Shown one piece after another: positions 48,318 to 56,121 of a DNA stretch of 60,414 bases. The notes under the pieces are model-generated. The model was not told the origin of the DNA, ran no database searches, and saw only the letters and a list, made by a program, of their open reading frames with translations. Origin of the DNA: CAXSEF01 sp964236585 (GTDB lineage: Bacteria > Pseudomonadota > Alphaproteobacteria > Acetobacterales > Acetobacteraceae); assembly GCA_964236585.1 (NCBI GenBank), contig CAXSFE010000007.1, forward strand, positions 1 to 60,414. The letters are read 5' to 3'. The number at the start of each line of letters is the position of its first letter. Within the stretch, counting starts at the first letter, position 1. The translations under genes and the position numbers were made by a program.

Positions 48318-49280
48318 ATGGCCGAGCCGCCGGTGATCCTGCTGACCAACGCGATCCACCCGGACGGCGTCGCGCTGCTGGCGTCCTTCGCCACGGTGGT
48401 CGTGGCGCCGGACACCGGGCCGGACACCCTGCGCCGCCTCGCCGCCGACGCGGATGGCCTCATCGTCCGTGCCCTGCTGCCCGACGACATCCTCGACCAC
48501 GCGCCCCGCCTCAGGGCCCTGGTGCGCCACGGCGTCGGCATGGACTTCGTGCCCGTGGCCGCCGCCACCGCGCGCGGCGTTCCCGTCACCAGCATGCCCG
48601 GCGCCAACGCCCGGGCGGCGGCGGAATACGCCATGTCCGCGCTCCTGCACCTGCGGCGCGGCCTCGGAGCCAACGACACCCTGCTGCGCCGCGAGGGCTG
48701 GCACGTCGCGCGCGCCGCGGGCAGCCGCCTCGGCGAGATCGGCGGCAGCACGCTCGGCATCGTGGGCCTGGGCGCGATCGGGCGCCGCGTCGCGGAGACC
48801 GCGCGCCTCGGCTTCGGCATGACGGTGCTCGGCACCACGCGGAGCCCGCGTGCCCTGCCGGAGGGCGTCGAGCCGGTGCCGCTCGACGCGCTGTTCGAGC
48901 GCAGCGACGCAGTGGTCCTCGCCTGCCCGCTGACGTCCGAAACGCGAGGCCTGGTCGACCGGGCCCGCCTTGCCCGCATGAAGCCGCACGCCGTGCTGGT
49001 CAACGTGTCCCGTGGCGGCGTCGTCGACACTGGCGCCCTCGCCGACGCGCTGTCCGCGGGCACCCTCGGCGGCGCGGCGCTCGACGTGTTCGACGACGAG
49101 CCCCTGCCGGCCGACAGCCCGCTGTTCGCCGTGCCGACCCTGCTGCTCACCCCCCACATCGCCGGTCTCACCGCCGAGAGCAGCCGCGCGCTGGGCCTCG
49201 GCGCTGCGGAGGACATGCGCCGCATCCTGCGCGGCGAGCGCCCGTCCAACCTCGTCAATCCCGAGGTCTGGCCCGCCTGA
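48318..49280 (+). CDS. D-isomer-specific 2-hydroxyacid dehydrogenase
   Basis: NAD(P)-dependent dehydrogenase of 320 residues. The Rossmann motif is GIVGLGAIGRRVAETARLGF, followed by the catalytic Arg in NVSRGGVVDTGALADAL, Glu in DVFDDEPLP and His in LLTPHIAGLTAES. The start at 48318 (MAEPPVILLTNAI) gives the expected N-terminal strand. It interconverts a 2-oxo acid and a D-2-hydroxy acid. An exact substrate (glycerate, glyoxylate, phosphoglycerate-like) cannot be read from the sequence. Confidence 0.9.
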   Translation: MAEPPVILLTNAIHPDGVALLASFATVVVAPDTGPDTLRRLAADADGLIVRALLPDDILDHAPRLRALVRHGVGMDFVPVAAATARGVPVTSMPGANARAAAEYAMSALLHLRRGLGANDTLLRREGWHVARAAGSRLGEIGGSTLGIVGLGAIGRRVAETARLGFGMTVLGTTRSPRALPEGVEPVPLDALFERSDAVVLACPLTSETRGLVDRARLARMKPHAVLVNVSRGGVVDTGALADALSAGTLGGAALDVFDDEPLPADSPLFAVPTLLLTPHIAGLTAESSRALGLGAAEDMRRILRGERPSNLVNPEVWPA

Positions 49281-49285
49281 GCAGA

Positions 49286-49413
49286 AGGAAGGCCAGGGGC
49301 TCTGCCCCTGGACCCCGCCAAAGGCCGAGCCCTTGGATCGCCTTCTCTTAAGCAAGGCCGGTCCAGGGGCGGCTCGCCCCTGGCGGGTCTGGGCAGAGCC
49401 CAGCCTTGCTTGC
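49286..49413. repeat. repeat family A, copy A8
   Basis: The arms GGCCAGGGGCTCTGCCCCTGG and CCAGGGGCGGCTCGCCCCTGG lie around a TTAA centre (CTCTTAAGCAAGG), and it ends CCCAGCCTTGCTTGCC. It directly abuts the aminotransferase stop codon. Confidence 0.86.
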
Positions 49414-50769
49414 CTACGCCACCCGCCGCAGCACCTCCGCCAGCGTGCCCACGATCTCGTCGATCTGCGCGCGGCTGACGATCAGCGGCGGCGACAGAGC
49501 GACGGTCTCGCCGGTGACGCGCACCAGGACGCCCGCCTCGAAGCACCCGGTCAGCACGTCATACGCCCGCGCCCCTGGCTCGCCGGCGCGCGGCTCCAGC
49601 TCGATCCCGGCCACCAGCCCCAGGGTGCGGATGTCGACCACCGGCCCCGCCCCGCGCAGCCCGTGCACGGCATCCGCGAAGTACGGCTCCAGCCCGGCCG
49701 CGCGCTCGAACAGCGACTCCTCGGCGTAGAGGTCGAGCGTGGCGATCGCAGCCGCCGCCGCCATCGGGTGGCCGGAGTAGGTGTAGCCGTGCGGCAGCTC
49801 GATCTGCGCCTCGGCCCCGGCCATGAACGTGTCGTGGATATCCTGTCGCACGATGACCGCGCCCATCGGCACCGTGCCGTTGGTGATGCCCTTGGCGACG
49901 ACCACCATGTCCGGCACCACCCCGAACCGCTCCACCGCGAACGAGGCGCCCAGGCGCCCGAAGCCGCTGATCACCTCGTCGAAGACCAGCAGGATGCCGT
50001 GGCGCGTGCAGATCTCGCGCAGCCGCTGCAGGTAGCCCTGCGGCGGCACCAGCACCCCGGTCGAGCCCGACAGCGGCTCGACGATCACGGCGGCGACGTT
50101 GCTCGCGTCGTGCAGCGCCACGATCCCGTCCAGCGCGTCGGCCCGCTCCGCGCCCCACTCCGGCTGGCCGCGGCTGAAGGCGTTGCGCGCCAGGTCGTGC
50201 GTGTGCGGCAGGTGGTCCACCCCGGTCAGCAGCCCGCCGAAGAGCTTACGGTTGCCGGGGATGCCGCCCACCGAGATGCCGCCGAATCCCGCGCCGTGGT
50301 AGCCGCGCTCGCGCCCGATCAGCCGCGTCCGCGTGCCCTGCCCGCGCACGCGGTGGTAGGCCAGCGCGATCTTCAGCGCGGTGTCGACGCCCTCGGACCC
50401 CGAGTTGGTGAAGAACACCCGGTTGAGGTCGCCCGGGAACAGCGCGGCCACGCGCCCGGCCGCCTCGAACGCCAGCGGGTGGCCCATCTGAAAGGTCGGC
50501 GCGAAGTCGAGCGTGGCCACTTGGCGCTGCACCGCCTCGACGATCCGGGGGCGGCAGTGACCGGCGTTGCAGCACCACAGCCCCGCGACCCCGTCGAGGA
50601 TGCGCCGCCCGTCGTCGGCGACGTAGTGCATGTCCTTCGCGGAGACGAGCATCCGCGGCGCCCTGCGGAACTGGCGGTTCGCGGTGAACGGCATCCAGAA
50701 GCTGTCCATCCCCGGCGGCTCGTTCGACAGGACTTCTGCCCCGTCCAGATCCCGGCTTGCCTGGTCCAT
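49414..50769 (-). CDS. class III (omega-amino acid type) aminotransferase
   Basis: PLP enzyme of 451 residues of aminotransferase class III. It shows FWMPFTANRQFRRAPRMLVS, DGRRILDGVAGLWCCNAGH, the phosphate-binding FFTNSGSEGVDTALKIAL, VFDEVISGFGRLGASFAVER and the Schiff-base lysine in VVVAKGITNGTVPMGAV. The pattern is closest to beta-alanine/omega-amino acid:pyruvate transaminases. It lies next to the phosphonate locus but has no overlap with it, so involvement there is only a possibility. Confidence 0.88.
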   Translation of the reverse strand: MDQASRDLDGAEVLSNEPPGMDSFWMPFTANRQFRRAPRMLVSAKDMHYVADDGRRILDGVAGLWCCNAGHCRPRIVEAVQRQVATLDFAPTFQMGHPLAFEAAGRVAALFPGDLNRVFFTNSGSEGVDTALKIALAYHRVRGQGTRTRLIGRERGYHGAGFGGISVGGIPGNRKLFGGLLTGVDHLPHTHDLARNAFSRGQPEWGAERADALDGIVALHDASNVAAVIVEPLSGSTGVLVPPQGYLQRLREICTRHGILLVFDEVISGFGRLGASFAVERFGVVPDMVVVAKGITNGTVPMGAVIVRQDIHDTFMAGAEAQIELPHGYTYSGHPMAAAAAIATLDLYAEESLFERAAGLEPYFADAVHGLRGAGPVVDIRTLGLVAGIELEPRAGEPGARAYDVLTGCFEAGVLVRVTGETVALSPPLIVSRAQIDEIVGTLAEVLRRVA

Positions 50770-50855
50770 GCCCGCCTCCTGCTGCCTCCCTCCAGCGTGA
50801 GCCGTCCTCCCCTGCCTCGCAACAGGCCGGCTCGCGTGCCGTCACCGCCCAGGGC

Positions 50856-50987
50856 AGGCAAGGCCAAGGGCTCTGCCCCTGGACCCCGCCAAAGGCGGAG
50901 CCTTTGGAATCCCCTACTTAAGTAGCGCCGGTCCAGGGGCGGCTCGCCCCTGGCGGGTCTGGGCAGAGCCCAGCCTTGCCTGCCTGC
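50856..50987. repeat. repeat family A, copy A9
   Basis: Its two inverted halves surround a TACTTAAGTA centre. Hairpins are GGGCTCTGCCC, CCAAAGGCGGAGCCTTTGG and CCAGGGGCGGCTCGCCCCTGG. It ends three bases before the phosphatidyltransferase stop. Confidence 0.86.
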
Positions 50988-50990
50988 CGC

Positions 50991-51641
50991 CTAGCGATCG
51001 AGGCCGCCGGTCTCGGGCGCAACCGGGTGCCGCACGAGGTGCAGCAGCCGGACGGCGGTGACCAGCATCACCGCGGTCGTGCCCACGCTGGCTCCCACCA
51101 GGACCACGCCGAGCAGCCCGAGCCACGCCAGCGGGCCCATAAGGTACAGGGCGTCGTCGGGGTCGAAGCCCCACCGGCCGGAGTAGGCCCGCGTGTCCGG
51201 CGGGCTGCGCAGCTCCAGCCACTCGCACAGCACGCTGCACGCCAGCATCGACGCCCCGCTCAGCAGCCCGAGCGGCACCGACCAGCCGCCCAGCCAGGAC
51301 CCGCGCAGCCCGAAGCCGATCGCCACGAAGAACGCGGCGTTGACCACGTTGTCCACGTAGTAGTCGAAGGCGTGTCCCCAGCGGGTGCCGAGGTTGCCGC
51401 AGCGCGCCAGCTCGCCGTCGGCGCGGTCGAGGAACGCGGACAGCACCCACGCGCACCCTCCCCATGTCATCCCCGCCCGCGTCCCGGCGGCGAAGCACGC
51501 GCAGGCCGCCAGCCCGGACGCCAGCCGCAGCGCCGTCAGGTGGTTCGGCCGCACCCGCGTCCCGAGCAGGGGGCGCACCGCGCGCCGTGCCAGACGGTGC
51601 GTCCACGACGAGCCGGGCACCGGGCCCGCCGCCGCGCTCAC
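50991..51641 (-). CDS. CDP-alcohol phosphatidyltransferase (first paralogue)
   Basis: Membrane enzyme of 216 residues with about six hydrophobic segments. The family motif D-x2-D-G-x2-A-R-x8-G-x3-D-x3-D is complete in DRADGELARCGNLGTRWGHA followed by FDYYVD. The upstream RPNHLTALRLASGLAA matches the second paralogue at 54060-54644. These enzymes transfer a phospho- or phosphono-alcohol from a CDP/CMP donor, or use CDP-diacylglycerol. The GTG start overlaps the stop of the flippase-like gene. Beside PEP mutase genes, attachment of an aminoethylphosphonate head group to diacylglycerol is a reasonable inference. Confidence 0.87.
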   Translation of the reverse strand: MSAAAGPVPGSSWTHRLARRAVRPLLGTRVRPNHLTALRLASGLAACACFAAGTRAGMTWGGCAWVLSAFLDRADGELARCGNLGTRWGHAFDYYVDNVVNAAFFVAIGFGLRGSWLGGWSVPLGLLSGASMLACSVLCEWLELRSPPDTRAYSGRWGFDPDDALYLMGPLAWLGLLGVVLVGASVGTTAVMLVTAVRLLHLVRHPVAPETGGLDR

Positions 51642-52639
51642 GGGCCGGGCACCGGCGGGGTGGCGAGCGGGGCAGGACCGCGGCCACGGCCCTCGATCAC
51701 CTGCCAGGCCAGCAGGCTGGGCACGCCCAGCGCCACCTCGCGCAGCCGCTTCATCAGCGACAGCGCGATCGCCACCTCCGGCGACAGTCCGAACAGACCG
51801 CAGATCACGATGTAGCCCCCTTCCTGCAGTCCCAGCGCACCGGGCACCGCGAACCCCGCCGCCTTGAGCGCCTGGCCCAGGCTCTCGATCACCAGGGCGG
51901 GAACCGGGCCGACGTCGTGGCCGAGGAAGTGCAGCGCCACGGCCACCTCGAGCCCGCCCAGCAGCCACGACGTCATCTGGCTCGCCGCCGCGAGCACCAC
52001 CCGGCGCGGCGAGCGGTAGCAGGCGACCAGCGCCTGGTGCAGGCCCTCCACCCGCGACGTGCCGCTCCAGCCCATCGACCGCCCCAGCCGCATCAGCCAG
52101 CCCTCGACGGCGCCCGCCAGCCCGAGCCACTGCGCGGCCACGAAGGCCGACGCGACCAGCACCGCCGCCACCGTCCCGGCGGCCACGGTGCCGGCGATGC
52201 CGCCGCCGCCCACGCCGTGCAGCAGCAGCCCCAGCCCCAGCAGGGTGAAGGCGATCTGCGTCACCACCTCGATCGTCAGGTCCGCGATCGTCCCCGCGAT
52301 CGCCGCGGCCAGCGGCACGCCGCGCCGCTGCAGCAGCCGCGCCACCACGAACTCGCCGCCGATCTGCGCGACCGGGAGCAGGCTGTTCACCCCCTCGCGG
52401 ATCCAGCGCAGCACCACGAACTCGGCCAGCCCCGGACGCGGCGACGTCGGCCCCGCGACCACGCGCCATCCGGCCGCGGAGAAGGCGACCTGCACCAGGT
52501 GGAACGCGATGACCGCCAGCACGCCCGTCCAGCCCGCGTGCCCGACCAGGTCGAGGATGCGGCCGACGCCGTAGCTCGACAGCAGCCACCCCGCCAGCGC
52601 CAGCCCTGCGGCGCCACCCAGCGCGACACCGATCCTCAT
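51638..52639 (-). CDS. lysylphosphatidylglycerol synthase TM-region (HpnL/flippase-like) membrane protein
   Basis: Integral membrane protein of 333 residues with about eight hydrophobic segments, of the UPF0104/LPG-synthase TM family. The conserved region EFVVLRWIREGVNSLLPVAQ, GGEFVVARLLQRRGVPLAAA and GFAVPGALGLQEGGYIVICG fits that family. Relatives move or flip lipids (MprF N-terminal half, HpnL for hopanoids). The ATG at 52639 starts just before the first helix, and a GTG at 52663 is also possible. Coupling with the phosphatidyltransferase suggests it moves the product lipid. Confidence 0.82.
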   Translation of the reverse strand: MRIGVALGGAAGLALAGWLLSSYGVGRILDLVGHAGWTGVLAVIAFHLVQVAFSAAGWRVVAGPTSPRPGLAEFVVLRWIREGVNSLLPVAQIGGEFVVARLLQRRGVPLAAAIAGTIADLTIEVVTQIAFTLLGLGLLLHGVGGGGIAGTVAAGTVAAVLVASAFVAAQWLGLAGAVEGWLMRLGRSMGWSGTSRVEGLHQALVACYRSPRRVVLAAASQMTSWLLGGLEVAVALHFLGHDVGPVPALVIESLGQALKAAGFAVPGALGLQEGGYIVICGLFGLSPEVAIALSLMKRLREVALGVPSLLAWQVIEGRGRGPAPLATPPVPGP

Positions 52640-52751
52640 GCAGCGGTCTTCATCGGAGGGCACGTCCTGGGGCGCAGGCTGGCGCGGTTCTGGCCCGCGG
52701 CTTCGTTCTGGGGTACGGGCGGAAACGTATCGTTACCAGCGAGGCCGCGTC

Positions 52752-53867
52752 ATGTCTCCCCCGCACCGTCCGCCACTGCTGCTCACGCCGGGCCCGCTCA
52801 CCACTTCCGCGCGCACCCGTGCCGCAATGGACCGCGACTGGGGCTCGCGCGAGCCGGACTTCACCGCGCTGAGCGAGTCGGTGCGCGCGCGCCTCGCCGC
52901 GCTCGCCAACGTCGCCGACACCCACGCCGCCGTGCCGATCCAGGGCAGCGGCACCTTCGCGGTCGAGGCCGCGGTGCAGACCCTGGTGCCGCGCGACGCC
53001 ACCCTGCTGGTCCTGGTCAACGGCGCGTATGGCCGGCGCATCGTGGCCATCGCCCGCCGCCTCGGCCGCCGAGTGCTCGTGCTGGAGGCCGCGGAGGACC
53101 AAGCGATCGAGCCCGACGCCGTGCGCCGCGCGCTGGACGCCGACCCGTCGGTCACCGACGTCGCCCTGGTGCACTGCGAGACCACCAGCGGCCTGCTCAA
53201 CCCCCTGCCCGCCCTAGCCGCCGCCGTGCGCGACGCCGGCCGCCGCCTCCTGCTCGACGCGATGAGCTCGTTCGGCGCCGTGCCGATCGACGGCGCGGCC
53301 ACCCCGTTCACCGCCCTGATGGCCTCGTCGGGCAAGGCGCTGGAAGGCGTTCCAGGCGTGGGCTTCGTGCTCGCCGAGCGCGCCCACCTGCAAGGCTGCG
53401 CGAACGTCGCGTCCAGCCTGAGTCTCGACCTGCACGAGCAGTGGCGCGGCTTCGAGGCGGACGGCCAGTGGCGCTTCACCCCCCCGGTCCAGGTCGTCGC
53501 AGCCCTCTCCGCCGCCCTCGACCAGCTCGACGCGGAGGGCGGCGTCCACGCCCGCCACGCCCGCTACGCCCGCAACCGCGACCTCCTGGTCCGGGGCATG
53601 CGCGCCCACGGCTTCGAGACCTTCCTCGACCCCGCCCTCCAGGCCCCGGTCATCGTGACCTTCCGCATCCCCGACGGCGGCTGGTTCCGCCCCGGGGCGT
53701 TCCACGACGCCCTGCAGGCGCGCGGCGTCGTCATCTACCCCGGCAAGCTCACGCAGGTGCCCAGCTTCCGCATCGGCTGTATCGGCGCCATCGGCGAGCC
53801 CGAGATGCGCCGCGCGCTGGACGCGGTCGAGGCGTTCATGGCCGAGGCCGGGCGGGAGCGGCCGTGA
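52752..53867 (+). CDS. phnW: 2-aminoethylphosphonate:pyruvate transaminase-like class V aminotransferase
   Basis: PLP enzyme of 371 residues matching PhnW. It has LLLTPGPLTTSARTRAAMDR at the N-terminus, DWGSREPDF, VPIQGSGTFAVEAAVQTLVP, HCETTSGLLNPL, LLDAMSSFGAVPID and the Schiff-base Lys195 in MASSGKALEGVPGVGFVLAE. Family members interconvert 2-aminoethylphosphonate and phosphonoacetaldehyde. With PEP mutase and phosphonopyruvate decarboxylase nearby and no phosphonatase (phnX), it probably runs in the biosynthetic direction. It is divergent from the flippase-like gene. Confidence 0.9.
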   Translation: MSPPHRPPLLLTPGPLTTSARTRAAMDRDWGSREPDFTALSESVRARLAALANVADTHAAVPIQGSGTFAVEAAVQTLVPRDATLLVLVNGAYGRRIVAIARRLGRRVLVLEAAEDQAIEPDAVRRALDADPSVTDVALVHCETTSGLLNPLPALAAAVRDAGRRLLLDAMSSFGAVPIDGAATPFTALMASSGKALEGVPGVGFVLAERAHLQGCANVASSLSLDLHEQWRGFEADGQWRFTPPVQVVAALSAALDQLDAEGGVHARHARYARNRDLLVRGMRAHGFETFLDPALQAPVIVTFRIPDGGWFRPGAFHDALQARGVVIYPGKLTQVPSFRIGCIGAIGEPEMRRALDAVEAFMAEAGRERP

Positions 53868-53896
53868 GACGAACGGCCGACCAGGGCGCAGCCAAG

Positions 53897-54031
53897 ACAG
53901 GCAAGGCCAGGGGCTCTGCCCCTGGACCCCGCCAAGGGCTGGGCTCTTGGATCGCCTTCCTTCAGTGAGGCCGGTCCAGGGGCGGCTCGCCCCTGGCGGG
54001 TCTGGGCAGAGCCCAGCCTTGCCTGCCTGCC
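53897..54031. repeat. repeat family A, copy A10
   Basis: It starts AGGCAAGGCCAGGGGCTCTG and ends CAGAGCCCAGCCTTGCCTGC, with the CCAAGGG/CCCTTGG-like and CCAGGGGCGGCTCGCCCCTGG hairpins between. Confidence 0.86.
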
Positions 54032-54059
54032 GGTCCACACACCAGGCCGCCCGGCGTCG

Positions 54060-54644
54060 TCAGTTCCGTCGGCGGAGGCTGACCCACAGCGCGAGCACGG
54101 GCGTGATGCTGCCGGCCAGGAGGAGGATCGGCGTGGCGCCCGTGCACCACAGCAGGACCGGCACCGCCAGGATGGCGTCGTCCGGGTCGAACAGCACGCG
54201 GCCGTCGCGCGGCGGGGCGCCGGGCAGCGCCGGGCGCCCCCGCCCGTTGATCTGCCAGAACAGCGTCACCACGCCGACGGCCGCGAGCACCCCGAGCACC
54301 GGGGCCCGGCCCTGCAGCCAGCCGGCACGCGCGCCCCAGCCCAGGCCGCAGAAGGCCAGCGCGTTGGCGGAGCAGTCCGCGATCAGGTCCAGCTTGTGCC
54401 CGAGCCGGCTCATGTGCCCGCTGAGCCGGGCCAGGATGCCGTCCGCGCGATCGAGCAGGGTGGAGACGAGGAAGACCCCGGCGCCGAGCGCCACCCATCC
54501 CTGGCTGCCCTGCGCGAAGGCGGCAGCTGCGGCAAGGCCGGTGACGAACCGCAGCAGGGTCAGGTGGTTCGGCCGGATCGCGGTGCCGACCAGCGGCCGG
54601 ACCAGAGGCCGCACCAGCCGGTGAGCGACGGTGTCGTGACTCAT
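54060..54644 (-). CDS. CDP-alcohol phosphatidyltransferase (second paralogue)
   Basis: Membrane enzyme of 194 residues. The complete motif is DRADGILARLSGHMSRLGHK followed by LDLIAD. The segment AIRPNHLTLLRFVTGLAAAA parallels the first paralogue, and FDPDDAILAVPVLL parallels its FDPDDALYLMGPL, so the two probably arose by duplication. The ATG at 54644 (MSHDTVAHRLVRPLV) matches the paralogue's start, while an upstream ATG at 54749 adds 35 unconserved residues. Two such enzymes could use different donors or different lipid acceptors. Confidence 0.87.
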   Translation of the reverse strand: MSHDTVAHRLVRPLVRPLVGTAIRPNHLTLLRFVTGLAAAAAFAQGSQGWVALGAGVFLVSTLLDRADGILARLSGHMSRLGHKLDLIADCSANALAFCGLGWGARAGWLQGRAPVLGVLAAVGVVTLFWQINGRGRPALPGAPPRDGRVLFDPDDAILAVPVLLWCTGATPILLLAGSITPVLALWVSLRRRN

Positions 54645-54738
54645 GGACGATGCTTCGCACTCAACCCCGGCGCTGGCCAGAGCGGAGTCCGCCCCGATGC
54701 GGGCGGGGACGGACACCGGCCCTGCCACGGCCGGCCTG

Positions 54739-54964
54739 GAGGCTGTCATGGACCTGACAGCGGCTTGTCACTCAGGAAGAACAGGAAGACCCTTCTTTTT
54801 CTGAAGAAAAAGAAGCAAAAAGACTTTGCCCATAAGCCTCCGGACGCGCGGGCGGCCCCGGAACCCCATGAGCAGAAGTTCTTTGGTTCTTTCTTTCAAG
54901 AAAGAACATGCTTTCTTCCTGCTGCGGCACCTGCGTCCGAGGCCGCCCGGCTCATGACAGCCTC
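54739..54964. repeat. repeat family B, copy B4
   Basis: The terminal repeats are GAGGCTGTCATGGACC (54739-54754) and GGCTCATGACAGCCTC (54949-54964), inverted with 14 of 16 matches. Both AT-rich palindromes are present. The right end shares a base with the TAG stop of the decarboxylase gene. Confidence 0.88.
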
Positions 54965-56121
54965 TACCCCCTCGCCTGCGCCAGGAACCCGCGGAACCGC
55001 CGCGCGACCTCGTGCGGAGCTATCGTCGGGCGGCCAAGCGCCGCCAGCGACCCAGGCCAGATACGCGCATGCACCAGCACCGGCCCGCGCAGGTCCAGCG
55101 CCGCGCGGAACGCCGTCTCGAAGCCCGGCGCGGTGTCGCAGCTGAACGCGTGGGCGTAGCCGCAGGCGAGGGCCACGCCGGCGAAGTCCACGCTCGCCGA
55201 CACCGTGGCCTGCCCGCCCGTGGAGTCGTGCACGCCGTTGTCCAGCAGCACGTGCAGCAGGTCCGGCTGCCACGCCCCGATCGTGGCCAGGCTGCCGAGC
55301 TTCATCAGCGCCGCGCCATCGCCGTCGAGCACCAGGGTGCGCGTGCCCGCGGCAAGCGCCACGCCGAGGCCCATCGGCGCGGCGCAGCCCATGGAGCCGA
55401 CCTGGTACAGGTGCTGCTCCCGGTCGGCGAGGGTGAACAGCTCGCGCCCGGTCTTGCCGGTGGTCGCGATCACCGGCAGCCCCGCCGGCACCAGCGCCAG
55501 GACGCGCTCCAGCAGCGCGACCCGCGACGGGCGCGCGCCGCCCTCGCACAGCTCGACGCGACGCCCGGCGGGCGGCAGGGGACGCGCCGGCTCGTCCAGC
55601 GCCTCGTCGCGCAGGCTGCCCTTCTCCATCACCAGGGCGAACGGCAGGCCGGTGCGCCCCATCGACTCGCGCGCCTCCTCCATGACGGCGCCGAGCGCAG
55701 CCGGCTCGTCCGGGAAGCGGCGGTGCGGCACCTCGATCACGTCCAGCAGGCGCTGCGTGATCCGGCCCATCAGTGCGTGCTGCGGCTCGTCGGCCAGCCC
55801 CGGCTGCCCGCGCCAGGTGACGACCAGCAGGGTGGGGATGCGGAACGGCGCGTTCAGCGAGGTGAGCGGGTTGACCGCGTTGCCCAGCCCCGAGTTCTGG
55901 CACATCACCGCGGTGCCCTGCCCGGCGAGCCAGGCGCCGGCCGCGATCGCCACCGCCTCGCCCTCGCTGGCCGCACCCACGTAGCGCAGGGTGCGGCTGC
56001 TGGCCACCGCGTTGATCAGCGGCGTGAGGAAGCTGCACGGCACGCCGGCGTAGAAGCCGATCCCCGAGGCCGACGCCGCGTCGAGGAAGGCGTGTGCCTC
56101 CAGCACCCCCGCCTCCCCCAC
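54964..56121 (-). CDS. aepY: phosphonopyruvate decarboxylase
   Basis: TPP-dependent enzyme of 385 residues that converts phosphonopyruvate to phosphonoacetaldehyde, pulling the unfavourable PEP mutase equilibrium forward. It shows FYAGVPCSFLTPLINAV, ASEGEAVAIAAGAWLAGQGT, MCQNSGLGNAVNPLTSL and VVTWRGQPG. The TPP motif is LVLDGDGAALMKLG, followed by LDNGVHDSTGGQ. The GTG at 56121 follows the PEP mutase stop with no gap. A GTG at 56106 with GGGAGG upstream is a plausible alternative and removes five residues. Its stop touches repeat B4. Confidence 0.93.
   Translation of the reverse strand: MGEAGVLEAHAFLDAASASGIGFYAGVPCSFLTPLINAVASSRTLRYVGAASEGEAVAIAAGAWLAGQGTAVMCQNSGLGNAVNPLTSLNAPFRIPTLLVVTWRGQPGLADEPQHALMGRITQRLLDVIEVPHRRFPDEPAALGAVMEEARESMGRTGLPFALVMEKGSLRDEALDEPARPLPPAGRRVELCEGGARPSRVALLERVLALVPAGLPVIATTGKTGRELFTLADREQHLYQVGSMGCAAPMGLGVALAAGTRTLVLDGDGAALMKLGSLATIGAWQPDLLHVLLDNGVHDSTGGQATVSASVDFAGVALACGYAHAFSCDTAPGFETAFRAALDLRGPVLVHARIWPGSLAALGRPTIAPHEVARRFRGFLAQARG

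Noticed and set aside
49414..50769. Class III aminotransferase as the hydroxy-aminoethylphosphonate lyase PbfA
   Set aside because: Its motifs match omega-amino acid:pyruvate transaminases, and nothing specific to PbfA could be seen.
52752..53867. Reading the transaminase as part of phosphonate degradation
   Set aside because: No phosphonoacetaldehyde hydrolase (phnX) or dehydrogenase (phnY-type aldehyde) gene is nearby, while the two upstream biosynthetic enzymes are present.
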